Source of the DNA: Acidobacteriaceae bacterium
GTDB taxonomy: Bacteria > Acidobacteriota > Terriglobia > Terriglobales > Acidobacteriaceae
DNA length: 38,831 nucleotides
Direction of reading: 5' to 3'
Assembly: GCA_030041305.1 (NCBI GenBank)
Contig: JASHOC010000127.1
Coordinates: 1 to 38,831, forward strand
The notes beneath the pieces were generated by a model that did no database searches, was not told the DNA's origin, and saw only the letters and a program-made list of their open reading frames with translations. Positions 26,476 to 35,189 of the stretch are shown here, piece after piece; the stretch's first letter is position 1; each line of letters starts with the position of its first letter. The position numbers and the translations under genes were made by a program.

Positions 26476-26667
26476 CCCCATCCCTTCCCGCGGTAGACCC
26501 CTGCTGTCAAGACATTGCCGCCTCTGTGCCGGAGACGCGGACATCCTTGGGTGTGCCGCCCCATCCTTGCGCCGCTCGTGCCGCAAGGTTTGGAAGGGAC
26601 AAAGGCGCACGCCCAGGGGACTATAGCACTTCTCCTTCTGCTGTACATCGAAACCGGGAACTCAAGG

Positions 26668-26690
26668 GGCGATTCCCTCAAAGAATCGCC
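26668..26690. terminator. Hairpin between converging TPR and hppA genes
   Basis: GGCGATTC (26668-26675), a 7-base loop, and GAATCGCC (26683-26690) make a perfect 8-bp stem. On the plus strand TCCTTCAATT follows. It could end transcripts from both sides. The rest of the 300-bp gap 26476-26775 shows no gene. Confidence 0.4.
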
Positions 26691-26775
26691 TCCTTCAATT
26701 GAAACCGCGAGGGCTGCATGTGAAGAAGAAATGCTCTACGGCCTGGGAGCCCGCCAACCTCCACGAGCGGCGCCG

Positions 26776-29289
26776 CTAACGGTTACCGGCCTTGCCTGAT
26801 CCAACAGCAGTTAAGCTCGGCTCTGACTCGCGGCGAGACGTCTCGGGTGGCTCGTCGCTCCGGATGCGCATCCCGTAAAACGAACGGTGCACGAAGTAAA
26901 ACGAGACCAGGAAGAAGATCGCCGCGAGTAAGTGCGTCCACCCCGCGCCGCTGGTGGCGGACATCTGAACCGCTAACTCGACCGCCAGCAAGCCAAAAAG
27001 CGTGGTGAACTTGATCACCGGATTCAGAGCCACCGCGGCTGTGTCCTTGAATGGATCCCCCACCAGGTCGCCCACCACCGTTGCCTCGTGCAGCGGCGTT
27101 CCTTTTTCGTGCAAATCCACTTCGACGATCTTTTTGGCGTTATCCCAGGCGCCTCCCGCGTTGGCCAGGAAGATGGCCGCGTAGAGCCCGAAAGCGGCAA
27201 TCGAGATCAGATAACCGACAAAGAAGAAAGGATCCAGGAACGCAAAAGCCAATGCGACAAAAAACAGCGAGATGAAGATGGTCAACATCCCGCTTTGCGC
27301 GTAACGGGTGCAGATGGCCACCACCTTCTTGCTGTCCGCAGTAGACGCCTTCTCTTCTCCAAAACTCATGTTTTTCTTGATGAATTCCACGGCGCGATAG
27401 GCGCCGGTGGTCACCGCCTGCGTCGATGCGCCGGTGAACCAGTAAATAACCGCGCCGCCGGTGATCAATCCGAGCAGGAAAGGAGCGTGAAGGAGTGAGA
27501 GCTTGTCGACATTTGCCGTGAGCGAGTTGGTCAGCGCCATAATGGTGGCGAAGATCAGGGTGGTCGCGCCCACCACGGCCGTGCCAATCAGCACCGGCTT
27601 GGCGCTGGCTTTGAAGGTGTTGCCGGCGCCGTCGCCCGCCTCCAGCATCTTCTTGGCGTGCTCGAAGTCCACAGTCACGCCATACTGCCTTTTCACTTCC
27701 TCAGCCACCCCCGGCTCGTTCTCAATGAGCGACAACTCATAGATCGATTGCGCGTTGTCCGTCACCGGTCCAAACGAATCGACGGCGATCGTCACCGGTC
27801 CCATGCCCAGGAAGCCGAAAGCCACCAGGCCAAACGCGAACATCGGCGCCGCCAGAATCACATTGGCGAATCCCAGCGTGCTCACTCCGTATCCAAGCGC
27901 CATGAGAACGATGACCGCCAAGCCGAGGTAATACGAGGAATAGTTTCCGGAGACAAATCCGGACAGGAGACCAAGCGCAGCTCCACCCTCCTTTGCCGAC
28001 GCCACCACCTCTTGCACATGCTCGGCCTTGGTGGATGTAAACACCTTCACCAGCTCGGGAATCAGAGCGCCCGCGATCGTCCCGCAGGAAGTGATGGTGG
28101 CGAGTTTCCACCACAGCGAAGGATCCCCGCCCAGAGTCGATAGCAGCGCATAGGTGACCGGATAGGTGACGGCAATGGTCACTACGGATGTGATCCACAC
28201 CAGCGAGGTGAGCGGGGATTCAAAGTTAAAATTCGCCGCTTTGCCATACCGCGCCCTGGCAATCACCTCGTTAATGTAATAGCCGGCAACTGCGGCCACC
28301 AGCATGGCCACGCGCACCGCAAACAGCCACACCAGCAGTTGCACTCCGACGACAGCGCTCTTCGCGCCCAGCATAATGAAGGCGATCAGAGCCACCTGCA
28401 CCACGCCATAGGTCTCAAAACCGTCAGCCGTGGGACCCACCGAATCGCCGGCATTATCCCCGGTGCAGTCGGCAATCACGCCTGGGTTGCGAGCGTCGTC
28501 CTCTTTCACATGGAAGACGATCTTCATCAAATCGGCGCCGATGTCGGCAATTTTGGTGAAAATGCCGCCGGCAAGACGCAGCGTTGCGGCGCCCAGCGAC
28601 TCGCCGATGGCGAAGCCGATGAAACACGGCCCGGCATAGTCGCCCGGAACAAACAGAATGATGCTGAACATCATCAGTAGCTCGATGGAGATCAGCATCA
28701 TGCCGATGCTCATACCGGATTTAAGGGGAACGGTGAAACAGTTGTACGGATTGCCGCCCAGCGCCGCGTAAGCGGTGCGCGAATTGGCCAGCGTATTCAG
28801 CCGGATTCCAAACCACGCCACAAAATAGCTGCCCGCCATCCCCAGCACGCTGAAGGCGAGGATAATGATCACGCGCGCCGCGCTGAACCGAAGCAACACA
28901 GCGAAATACACCAGGATGACGACCGCAATAAAGGACCAGAGGAGGAGCAAAAATTTGCCCTGGTTGATCAAATACGTTTTGCAGGTCTCCCAGATCAACT
29001 GCGAGACTTCCTTCATCGCTCGATGCACCGGCAGACCCTTCAGGTGAACGTACATGAAGAGGCCAAACAGCATGCCCAAAACACAAGCCAGCGGACCGTA
29101 CATGAGCAGGCTGTGGCCGTTGATGCCACCCAGGAATGGAACCTGCGTCAAATCCGGGAGCTTCAAATTGGCTTCGCCTCCGGCTGCCTCCACCGGCGCT
29201 GCAAACGCTGCGCCTTTACCCAACAGGGCCAGCGCCGCTATCACGCTGGCGAATCGCCCCCAGCGCCACGCAATCAAATTCTTCTTCAT
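26776..29289 (-). CDS. hppA: Membrane-bound ion-pumping pyrophosphatase
   Basis: 837 residues from ATG 29289, which has GGAGG five bases upstream. About sixteen membrane helices are expected. Pyrophosphate-site motifs are recognisable though divergent: DDARNPGVIADCTGDNAGD (about 255-285), GPVTDNAQSIYEL, GAWDNAKKIVE, and VVGDLVGDPFKDTAAVALNP (about 740-760). It splits pyrophosphate and pumps H+ or Na+ across the membrane. Lys in GNTFKA falls at the position where K+-independent enzymes have Lys and K+-dependent ones Ala, so K+ independence is likely. In-frame coding-like sequence with another membrane helix extends upstream to GTG 29436, which has its own GGAGG. The longer form would be 886 residues. 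Confidence 0.93.
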   Translation of the reverse strand: MKKNLIAWRWGRFASVIAALALLGKGAAFAAPVEAAGGEANLKLPDLTQVPFLGGINGHSLLMYGPLACVLGMLFGLFMYVHLKGLPVHRAMKEVSQLIWETCKTYLINQGKFLLLLWSFIAVVILVYFAVLLRFSAARVIIILAFSVLGMAGSYFVAWFGIRLNTLANSRTAYAALGGNPYNCFTVPLKSGMSIGMMLISIELLMMFSIILFVPGDYAGPCFIGFAIGESLGAATLRLAGGIFTKIADIGADLMKIVFHVKEDDARNPGVIADCTGDNAGDSVGPTADGFETYGVVQVALIAFIMLGAKSAVVGVQLLVWLFAVRVAMLVAAVAGYYINEVIARARYGKAANFNFESPLTSLVWITSVVTIAVTYPVTYALLSTLGGDPSLWWKLATITSCGTIAGALIPELVKVFTSTKAEHVQEVVASAKEGGAALGLLSGFVSGNYSSYYLGLAVIVLMALGYGVSTLGFANVILAAPMFAFGLVAFGFLGMGPVTIAVDSFGPVTDNAQSIYELSLIENEPGVAEEVKRQYGVTVDFEHAKKMLEAGDGAGNTFKASAKPVLIGTAVVGATTLIFATIMALTNSLTANVDKLSLLHAPFLLGLITGGAVIYWFTGASTQAVTTGAYRAVEFIKKNMSFGEEKASTADSKKVVAICTRYAQSGMLTIFISLFFVALAFAFLDPFFFVGYLISIAAFGLYAAIFLANAGGAWDNAKKIVEVDLHEKGTPLHEATVVGDLVGDPFKDTAAVALNPVIKFTTLFGLLAVELAVQMSATSGAGWTHLLAAIFFLVSFYFVHRSFYGMRIRSDEPPETSRRESEPSLTAVGSGKAGNR

Positions 29290-29725
29290 ATAGCCTCCAA
29301 TGTCCGCCCGGCGGCTTGGCGCGGGAAGCTGCCGTTTCACCGAACTCGGCGCCCGCCGCGCGAACAACCAGGCCGCCACGAGCAAGAGCACACTCAAGCC
29401 CATAAACGACCAAATCCATTCTTGCTGTATTGACACAAACCCTCCACTACCCTGAGCAAAGATGCCGAATGATGAATCGCGCCCGGGAATCCGACCTCTG
29501 CATCCCAGGGAAAAGCCCACCGGAAGGCTATCATCCGCACCTTCCGCTGTCGAGTGACGCCAGTCACGGGTAACACTTCGTTTGCAGGGTGCGGGTTTTA
29601 GCCCTGAGGGGCCGCAAAACAAACTGGCCCACTACCCGATCACAGGGCTTTGTGCGCTTCTTATAGGATGCTTCTTCCCGCTTTCCGCGTGTGCCGTACA
29701 GGCGAGGAGGAAAATCAAACCTTGC
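29290..29725. other. hppA/regulator divergent region with an in-frame upstream membrane segment
   Basis: From GTG 29436 to the hppA ATG at 29289 the minus strand reads 49 codons in frame with hppA, beginning VSIQQEWIWSFMGLSVLLLV, then basic residues. It has a GGAGG four bases before the GTG. It is either an N-terminal extension of the pyrophosphatase or an upstream start. From 29437 to 29725 there is no gene on either strand; a GAGGAGG at 29704-29710 precedes the plus-strand gene. Confidence 0.5.
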
Positions 29726-30118
29726 ATGAGCTTTCCCGCGCTCCTCACACCGCGCCAGGCGGCGGAGAAACCCGGCATGAGCTGCCCGGCGCTCAAACAC
29801 TGGATTCTCGCGGGCCGCATTCGCACCGTCAAGACTCCTGGCGGCCACCATCGCATTCCCGCAGAGGCCCTCGGCGAGTTTCTGCCCGGGTCCGGGGCTC
29901 CCGCCAGCTCGGCCCGCATCAGCGGGCGCATCCAGCTCCTCGGCACGGTCGTCGAGATCGCCATGGAAGGCCTGCTCGCCAAAGGGGTGCTTTCTGTCCG
30001 TAACCAGAAGGTCACTGCTATCATTACCGCCGACGCCGTTTGCGAATTGGGCTTGCGACCCGGCGATGCCGCTGTGGCGCTCATTAAGGCCACGGAAGTC
30101 ATGATCGCCGGACCCTGA
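29726..30118 (+). CDS. MerR-type helix-turn-helix/TOBE domain protein
   Basis: 130 residues. ATG 29726 is needed to include the whole helix-turn-helix; GAGGAGG lies 15 bases upstream, rather far. Residues 6-53 are an excisionase/MerR-like DNA-binding domain (LLTPRQAAEKPGMSCPALKHW, then TVKTPGGHHRIPAEAL). Residues about 64-130 are a TOBE/Mop domain (SARISGRIQLLGTVVEI, VTAIITADAVCELGLRPGDAAVALIKATEVMIA), which in other proteins binds molybdate or tungstate. It may be a metal-oxyanion-sensing regulator in the cytoplasm. It is divergent from hppA, and no molybdate transport gene is nearby. Confidence 0.87.
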   Translation: MSFPALLTPRQAAEKPGMSCPALKHWILAGRIRTVKTPGGHHRIPAEALGEFLPGSGAPASSARISGRIQLLGTVVEIAMEGLLAKGVLSVRNQKVTAIITADAVCELGLRPGDAAVALIKATEVMIAGP

Positions 30119-30156
30119 AACCAGGAATCAGCGCGCGTTCGAGGCCCGAATAGACG

Positions 30157-30188
30157 GAGAGCCCGGACCAGCATGTGTCCGGGCCCTC
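30157..30188. terminator. Bidirectional hairpin between converging genes
   Basis: GAGaGCCCGGAC (30157-30168) pairs with GTCCGGGCcCTC (30177-30188): eight pairs, one mismatch, three more pairs, 8-base loop. It lies 39 bases after the regulator stop and 25 bases beyond the FecR-protein stop. T-runs are poor on both sides. Confidence 0.5.
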
Positions 30189-30212
30189 ACCTCTTGCGAC
30201 AGAAAGGATGAA

Positions 30213-31862
30213 TCAATGCCGGCTGCCTCCGCCACCGCCACCGCCTCCACCGCCGTGAGTGGCTCCCCCTCCGCCTCCACCACCACCGCCATGGAAACCG
30301 CCACCTCCTGACGGGGCGGCTGGGGCGGCGCTCCGCGGCGCCGAATAACTATGCGGCGCAGGCGCCGAGTAAGTGCGGGCAGGGGGCGAATACGTGCGCG
30401 CCGGCGGCGAATAGGTGCGCACAGGCGGCCCTGCGTAGCCGCGATAGGGCGCGGCGTACCCGCGCCCGGCTGCATCCTGGGGCGTCGGAGAATACGCGGG
30501 ACGCGTCACGGCAAATCCGGGGCGCGCGACCTCCGCCGGTCTGCCCGGAATTCCCACAAAGCTATGCGATGCAAACCCGGCGGATCCCTGGTACCCCATG
30601 CGCGCAGGCATCTCGCGGCCCGGCAGTGCCCGCAGAGGCGCAACCGTGCTCCCGGCAATCTCCACCGGCGTATTCCTGTCCCGCGCCGGCAGCCCGGCAT
30701 TCAGCACCACCGGCCTGCGATTCACAGCGACCATCGGCATCGGAAGACGCCGCCCGCCCGGGCCGACGGGGTGGATTGGACGAGGCACAATGGGCCGATG
30801 AGGTGGGCGGTAGCCGATGGGCGCGATCCCGATCACCGCACCGGGGTAGAATCCAAGACCCCACCAGGGGGTGCAGCCCCCAAAACCTGGCGCCCAGCCC
30901 CAACCGAAGCCGCCGTAAAAATTCCACGCACCACAGGAAAACGGCACATAGCCCCACGGATAGCCCGAAACCCAGGTGTACCCGAATCCCGGCATCCACA
31001 TCCAGTTCCCCGTTCCGTAAGGGTCGAAGCCTGCGTTCGCCGCGTCATACGGCGACCACACATATCCCTGGCCAGGCACGTTGTACCAGTTGCCGTAGGC
31101 GTCCAGATCGTTCCAGGCCGGGTTGGAATTGTCCCCGCCGCCCAGCTCCGCTTGGGCCCCCGTCTGCGACGCCGATTCCGCATTCAGCGCCTGGTCGCGA
31201 TCCGAGTTCCAAGAGTCCCAGGAGTCCGGCTCGACGGTCTCAGCGAGCTCATAGTTCCCGGGACTGTTTGCATCGAGGACTACACTCTCACCCCCGTGCA
31301 AATCGAGCGCGAGCCCGCCGTCCCCTTCCAGGTGCGCATTGCCTGAAAAAACCGCCAGTGCGCCGGGGGGCGCGTCCATCTTGACCCGCATCACGGTAAA
31401 GCCGCTTGCGGTCGCCACGCTATTTCCGAACAGCACCCGGATCTGACCGATCTGGTCCGTTCCTTCGAGCTCAAAATACCCCAGGCCCCGGTTCAGCTCC
31501 AGCGCCGCATCGGCGGAGGCGCCCTGCCCCCGCAGGGCCTTCAACGTGAGCGTGCTGTTGGGCGCAATGCGCGTCACGCTCCCGTCTTCCAACTGGACCT
31601 CGGCCCGCCCATCTTGGGCGGTCGCCAGTTGCATGCCTTCGAGCAGGGGTGTGTTCGCCACCGCCTGGTCGGCGATCACCTGACCCCCTTGCGTCAGGCT
31701 CACCGTCCCCTCTACGTAGCTCAGCCGAACCGCCCGCGCCGGCTGTCCGCCCTCCTGCGCCTGCAGAAACGCAGTCGTCCCCATACCGAGAGCCAGCGTC
31801 GCCACTCCCCACCATCCCCAACCTTTTCTCCACCACGCTTTGCGGCTTTCCCTGCAAGTCAT
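30213..31862 (-). CDS. Secreted FecR/DUF6600 protein with a Gly-rich tail
   Basis: 549 residues from ATG 31862 (GGGAAGG about nine bases upstream; the frame is open to 32069). Signal anchor about 15-35 (GVATLALGMGTTAFLQAQ). A FecR-like domain follows (about 42-190: VRLSYVEGTVSLTQGG, DGRAEVQLEDGSVTRIAPNS). A DUF6600 segment (about 250-340) is full of Trp, Tyr and Gly: YGNWYNVPGQGYVWSPY, GNWMWMPGFGYTWVSGYPWG. The end has short repeats of RTYSPPA and a tail of Gly runs broken by His, Thr and Ser. It probably acts at the cell surface or in the wall. Classic FecR partners (FecI sigma factor, TonB receptor) are not nearby. Confidence 0.85.
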   Translation of the reverse strand: MTCRESRKAWWRKGWGWWGVATLALGMGTTAFLQAQEGGQPARAVRLSYVEGTVSLTQGGQVIADQAVANTPLLEGMQLATAQDGRAEVQLEDGSVTRIAPNSTLTLKALRGQGASADAALELNRGLGYFELEGTDQIGQIRVLFGNSVATASGFTVMRVKMDAPPGALAVFSGNAHLEGDGGLALDLHGGESVVLDANSPGNYELAETVEPDSWDSWNSDRDQALNAESASQTGAQAELGGGDNSNPAWNDLDAYGNWYNVPGQGYVWSPYDAANAGFDPYGTGNWMWMPGFGYTWVSGYPWGYVPFSCGAWNFYGGFGWGWAPGFGGCTPWWGLGFYPGAVIGIAPIGYRPPHRPIVPRPIHPVGPGGRRLPMPMVAVNRRPVVLNAGLPARDRNTPVEIAGSTVAPLRALPGREMPARMGYQGSAGFASHSFVGIPGRPAEVARPGFAVTRPAYSPTPQDAAGRGYAAPYRGYAGPPVRTYSPPARTYSPPARTYSAPAPHSYSAPRSAAPAAPSGGGGFHGGGGGGGGGATHGGGGGGGGGGSRH

Positions 31863-31966
31863 GGCGCACCGCCTTCCCACCGCCTCGTTTCCGAGCGCGA
31901 CCCACACCCGCGTGCAGCCCAATACAATTGGACACCTCAAAGCAAGGAAAAGTCGCGTTCGAGCAA

Positions 31967-32647
31967 TTATGTTTGCGCCCGCGCCAGCAGCAGCTTGGCC
32001 CGCTTCCGCACCAGCACCATTACGTCTTCGTCCTGCGCCAGCCGTTCCAGAATCCCACGAATGGCGCATATCTGTTGCGCTCGCCCATCCTGGGCGGCCT
32101 CGACCAGGGACTCGATCTCCTTATCCAGGCCCAAGGGGTCGTGCTCGAGGAGCATTTCCAGCCTTACCCCTTCCAGCAGCGTCTCCGCGACCGCTTGCAT
32201 GGAATCACCCAGCGCCTGGATTTCCTTGTCCTTCGAATAATTGAAGGTGCAGGATCCAGCGCCCTCGGGGCCGCTGTAACTGAACTTCTTCCATCCCTGG
32301 AAAGCCACCTTCATGTTGCTCTCGCAAGGCTCATTGAACCAATCGTGCCGCTGTGCCGTTTCAAACACGCTGGCGGCGAACTTGGGGCTCACCTGGAAAT
32401 CCCGGCTCAGATTGGGCACCCGCATCTGGTCTGCCTCGCCCGCAGGCGCCGCGCCCATTTCTGAGCGGAAGTGGCCGGTTCCATCGGGATGGAGCGTCAT
32501 CGTCCAGTGCGGAGGAGACAGGTTGGTATTGGTGAACTCCACCACCACCACCGGTCCAGAGGCAAGCGTCCCGGCGGGTGGCGCCGCCCAACCCCGTGCA
32601 CTGGCCACCAAAGCAGCCGCCATCATCACGCCAGCCGCCGCCCTCAT
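31967..32647 (-). CDS. Secreted protein of unknown function
   Basis: 226 residues. The ATG at 32647 overlaps the ruvC stop as ATGA, so it is probably translated with ruvC. Signal peptide about 1-22 (MRAAAGVMMAAALVASARGWA). The mature part has a beta-rich start (VVVVEFTNTNLSPPHWTMTLHP, then DGTGHFRSEMG), a pair of cysteines (CESNMKV, SCTFNYSKD) that could form a disulfide, and a helical C-terminal third. I do not recognise the family. The overlap with a recombination gene looks like packing rather than shared function. Confidence 0.82.
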   Translation of the reverse strand: MRAAAGVMMAAALVASARGWAAPPAGTLASGPVVVVEFTNTNLSPPHWTMTLHPDGTGHFRSEMGAAPAGEADQMRVPNLSRDFQVSPKFAASVFETAQRHDWFNEPCESNMKVAFQGWKKFSYSGPEGAGSCTFNYSKDKEIQALGDSMQAVAETLLEGVRLEMLLEHDPLGLDKEIESLVEAAQDGRAQQICAIRGILERLAQDEDVMVLVRKRAKLLLARAQT

Positions 32648-33153
32648 TGTCCTATTCCTTCGAGCGCCAGCGTCTGCGCGGTGTGAATGTGGCAAATGGC
32701 CACCGCCAGCGCATCCGCTGCATCGGCCGGCTGCGGCAGCGCCGCCATGCCCAGCAAACGGGCCACCATGAACTGCACCTGCTCCTTGGCCGCCAGACCG
32801 TAGCCCACCACGCTCGATTTGATTTTTAAGGGAGCATACTCGGCCACAGGAAGACCCTGCCGCGCCGCCGCCAGCAACGCCACGCCCCGCACCTGACCCA
32901 GTTTGATCGCTGATTTGGCATTCACGGAATAAAAAACCTCCTCGATCGCCACCGCATCGGGCCGCCAGTGTTCCATCTCCGCCGTCAGCTCTCTGAAAAC
33001 CTGCTCCAGGCGAGCGGGTAAGGGAAGCGCTTTCTTCACCCGGATCGCTCCCATTGCGGTGAGGGCCAGTCGCGGCTCTCGGGCCGCGCCGTCCATCTCC
33101 ACGACGCCGAAACCCGTGACTTCGGTCCCGCAGTCGATCCCGAACGCGCGCAT
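32644..33153 (-). CDS. ruvC: Crossover junction endodeoxyribonuclease RuvC
   Basis: 169 residues from ATG 33153, which gives the normal N-terminus MRAFGIDCGTEVTGFG; the upstream frame is not family-like. The four catalytic acids are present: Asp7, Glu71 (AIEEVFYSVN), Asp144 and Asp147 (ADAADALAVAICH). It cuts Holliday junctions made by RecA and RuvAB. ruvA and ruvB are not in the window. The ribosome site is weak. Tandem 12-bp repeats lie in its upstream region. Confidence 0.96.
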   Translation of the reverse strand: MRAFGIDCGTEVTGFGVVEMDGAAREPRLALTAMGAIRVKKALPLPARLEQVFRELTAEMEHWRPDAVAIEEVFYSVNAKSAIKLGQVRGVALLAAARQGLPVAEYAPLKIKSSVVGYGLAAKEQVQFMVARLLGMAALPQPADAADALAVAICHIHTAQTLALEGIGQ

Positions 33154-33246
33154 TCGGTCCAAGTGTACCGCAGTCTTGGCTCCTTTGGTCCGGCCATCTG
33201 CAGCCAGTCCGTTTTCGCCCCGGCTCTCGGCGCAGCTCCTTGTCTT

Positions 33247-33288
33247 GATTCGTGTCCCGATTCGTGTCCCGATTCGTGTCCCGATTCG
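33247..33288. repeat. Tandem 12-bp repeats upstream of ruvC
   Basis: GATTCGTGTCCC occurs three times in a row (33247-33258, 33259-33270, 33271-33282) and is followed by a half copy, GATTCG. All full copies are identical. The array is in the 193-bp divergent gap between ruvC and the DUF2062 gene. Confidence 0.85.
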
Positions 33289-33346
33289 ATATTTTGCCAA
33301 TCGGTGATGTCGATTTCGGTACGCCCCCGGAAAGTTTCACTGGAAA

Positions 33347-33859
33347 ATGAAACTTCTTTCCCGGCCGGTGTTTCAAAGTCTAGTTGAGGGCGTTTACCCG
33401 GTGGCTTCTATTCAACGCATTTCGGTAATTTGGCTGCGGCAGGGCGTCTCGCCCGATCGCCTTGCCCTCACTCTGGCCCTCGGCTTCGCCATTGGCTGCA
33501 TTCCCGTCCTCGGCGCGCCCACCCTCCTGTGCGCGGTCCTTGCCCTCGCCCTTCGCCTGGACCTGCCCGCCATCCAGGCCGCGAATTTCGCCGCCATGCC
33601 CCTGCAACTGGTTCTGATTGCGCCCTTCCTGCGCCTCGGCGGATGGCTCCTCGACCTCAAGGCGGACCGCGCGCTCGCGGCCGCCACGCTGCGGCATCTT
33701 CCTTTCACCCACGCGATTGCGCAATTAGCCGCGCTCGCCGGCCAAGCCACGCTGGCTTGGTTCTTCTTCGCCGTTCCCGCTGTCGTCCTCGTCACCGGAC
33801 CGCTCGCCGCCATGCTGCGCAGGGTTTCCTCCCTTCACGCCGCCGAAGCCGGTGAGTGA
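33347..33859 (+). CDS. DUF2062 membrane protein
   Basis: 170 residues. ATG 33347 follows a short GGAAA. The DUF2062 pattern is clear: WLRQGVSPDRLALTLALGFAIG, then IPVLGAPTLLCAVLALALRL, AANFAAMPLQLVLIAPFLRLG, and a last helix LAWFFFAVPAVVLVTGPLAAML. Three or four membrane helices are expected. The function of this domain is not well established; it is sometimes fused to glycosyltransferases. It is divergent from ruvC. Confidence 0.87.
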   Translation: MKLLSRPVFQSLVEGVYPVASIQRISVIWLRQGVSPDRLALTLALGFAIGCIPVLGAPTLLCAVLALALRLDLPAIQAANFAAMPLQLVLIAPFLRLGGWLLDLKADRALAAATLRHLPFTHAIAQLAALAGQATLAWFFFAVPAVVLVTGPLAAMLRRVSSLHAAEAGE

Positions 33860-33903
33860 GCCGCACTTGAGACTGCGCGAGCCAGGCCCCGCTATTTCCC
33901 CTC

Positions 33904-34866
33904 CTAGCGATCCGGCGCCGGCTGCGCGCTGTCGAGCCACGCCGTATAAATCATGTCGCGCAGCATGCTCGCCCCGGCCGCCAGCCGCGCCGCCGTAAAC
34001 GTCCGCGATGCCCGTGTCCCGCCGCCCGCAAATCCACCTTCTTTTTCCAGTTGGTACACCTCTTCAACATGGGTTGCCGTGCGCCGCAAATAGGCCACAT
34101 ACGCGTCGAACATGTCCCCCTCGATGGCTTTCACCGCCGTCATGTCCGCCTGCACTTCGCCTGCATGAATGTTCGCTGACACGAACTCGCTTTCGAATTC
34201 GTAGTGAATCTGATGGCTCGTCGTATACCCATGCGGATTCGGCCCCGTCCACCCGTTGTACCGCACCGTGGTGTGCAGCGGTTGCGAGCCGTCGCCCACG
34301 TAATGCCCAAGCCAGCCCGCGTAGAAAATGATCGCCTGCTCCACCGGCTGCGTGTCTTTTGTCGCCGCCATCGATTCCCGGTAGTCGCGCATCGCCGCCT
34401 TCAACCGTTCCCATACCTCGTCGGTCTGCCAAGGCTGCAGGCCAATCGTCTCCGGTCGCTCGCCCGCCTCATACACTTTCGCCAAAAAATCGAACCGTTT
34501 GTGCGGCAGCGGTCCTAGCTTGTCGGCAAGCTCAAAATCAATAAAATGCTCCGGCGCCTGCGCCGCGCTCAGCTCCGGCTCGGCCGGCGATCGCCACCGG
34601 TCCGGCTCCGGCCCCAGATACTCGATCTCCTGGATCGCGGCCTCCGAGCGCAAAAACGCCGGTGCATCCGCGGGCAATCCGCTCGCCGCCAGCTGGTTGA
34701 TGATGCGATGACCGTCATTGCCCCAGGCGCGCGCGCAGGGCGCAGGCCACACCAATCCGATCGAGAAAACCCCGGCCAGCGCCCGCCGCAACCCCCGGCG
34801 CGACAGCGCACAACGCAACATTCCCGGGCCCACTGGGGTTTGACCACTCAGTTTGTAGCGACACAT
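33904..34866 (-). CDS. S1/P1-type zinc nuclease family protein
   Basis: 320 residues from ATG 34866. The N-terminal signal ends in CARA, just before WGNDGHRIINQLA; in S1/P1 nucleases the mature first residue is this Trp, whose backbone binds zinc. Other ligand motifs: EHFIDFE (Asp), and YAGWLGHYVGDGSQPLHTT (His and Asp pair, then His). The enzyme probably cuts single-stranded nucleic acids, or hydrolyses phosphodiesters in the related phospholipase C branch, outside the cytoplasm. An internal Met (34821) would also start the signal peptide. It converges with the DUF2062 gene. Confidence 0.87.
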   Translation of the reverse strand: MCRYKLSGQTPVGPGMLRCALSRRGLRRALAGVFSIGLVWPAPCARAWGNDGHRIINQLAASGLPADAPAFLRSEAAIQEIEYLGPEPDRWRSPAEPELSAAQAPEHFIDFELADKLGPLPHKRFDFLAKVYEAGERPETIGLQPWQTDEVWERLKAAMRDYRESMAATKDTQPVEQAIIFYAGWLGHYVGDGSQPLHTTVRYNGWTGPNPHGYTTSHQIHYEFESEFVSANIHAGEVQADMTAVKAIEGDMFDAYVAYLRRTATHVEEVYQLEKEGGFAGGGTRASRTFTAARLAAGASMLRDMIYTAWLDSAQPAPDR

Positions 34867-35189
34867 GAAGCCAGTATACGGTCCTCAAATGAGGGTTCTT
34901 CAGCGCTGGGTCGAAGAGCCGGATGCCGAGTTGGTTAGGTTCCCGGTGACCGAAGTAATTTGTCCTTTAGTAATGTCTGCGATTTCTGTGGAAAACACGT
35001 GGCAAACAACTATACTGGTGGGCACTAGCGTTTTAGTTTTCTCGGCGCTCTCAGGGGGCTCGCCCCCGTTGGCCCTGCCAGACATTATTGTCTGAGGTCA
35101 AGAGCGCCGCTCGAAGCGTCGGGGTCAACGTTTCGGGGAATAATACGCTTCGTCTCGCCGAAAAGGTCGAGCGATCATTGTTTGGGGGA

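Noticed and set aside
25007..29605. The same 13-mer, GGGTTTTAGCCCT, upstream of dnaX (25008-25020) and of hppA (29593-29605)
   Set aside because: Many 13-mers are expected to occur twice by chance in 39 kb, so the match has no weight alone.
32648..33376. Upstream in-frame part of the unknown secreted protein's frame
   Set aside because: It overlaps the whole of ruvC; the ATGA overlap at 32647 and the signal peptide there give a better start.
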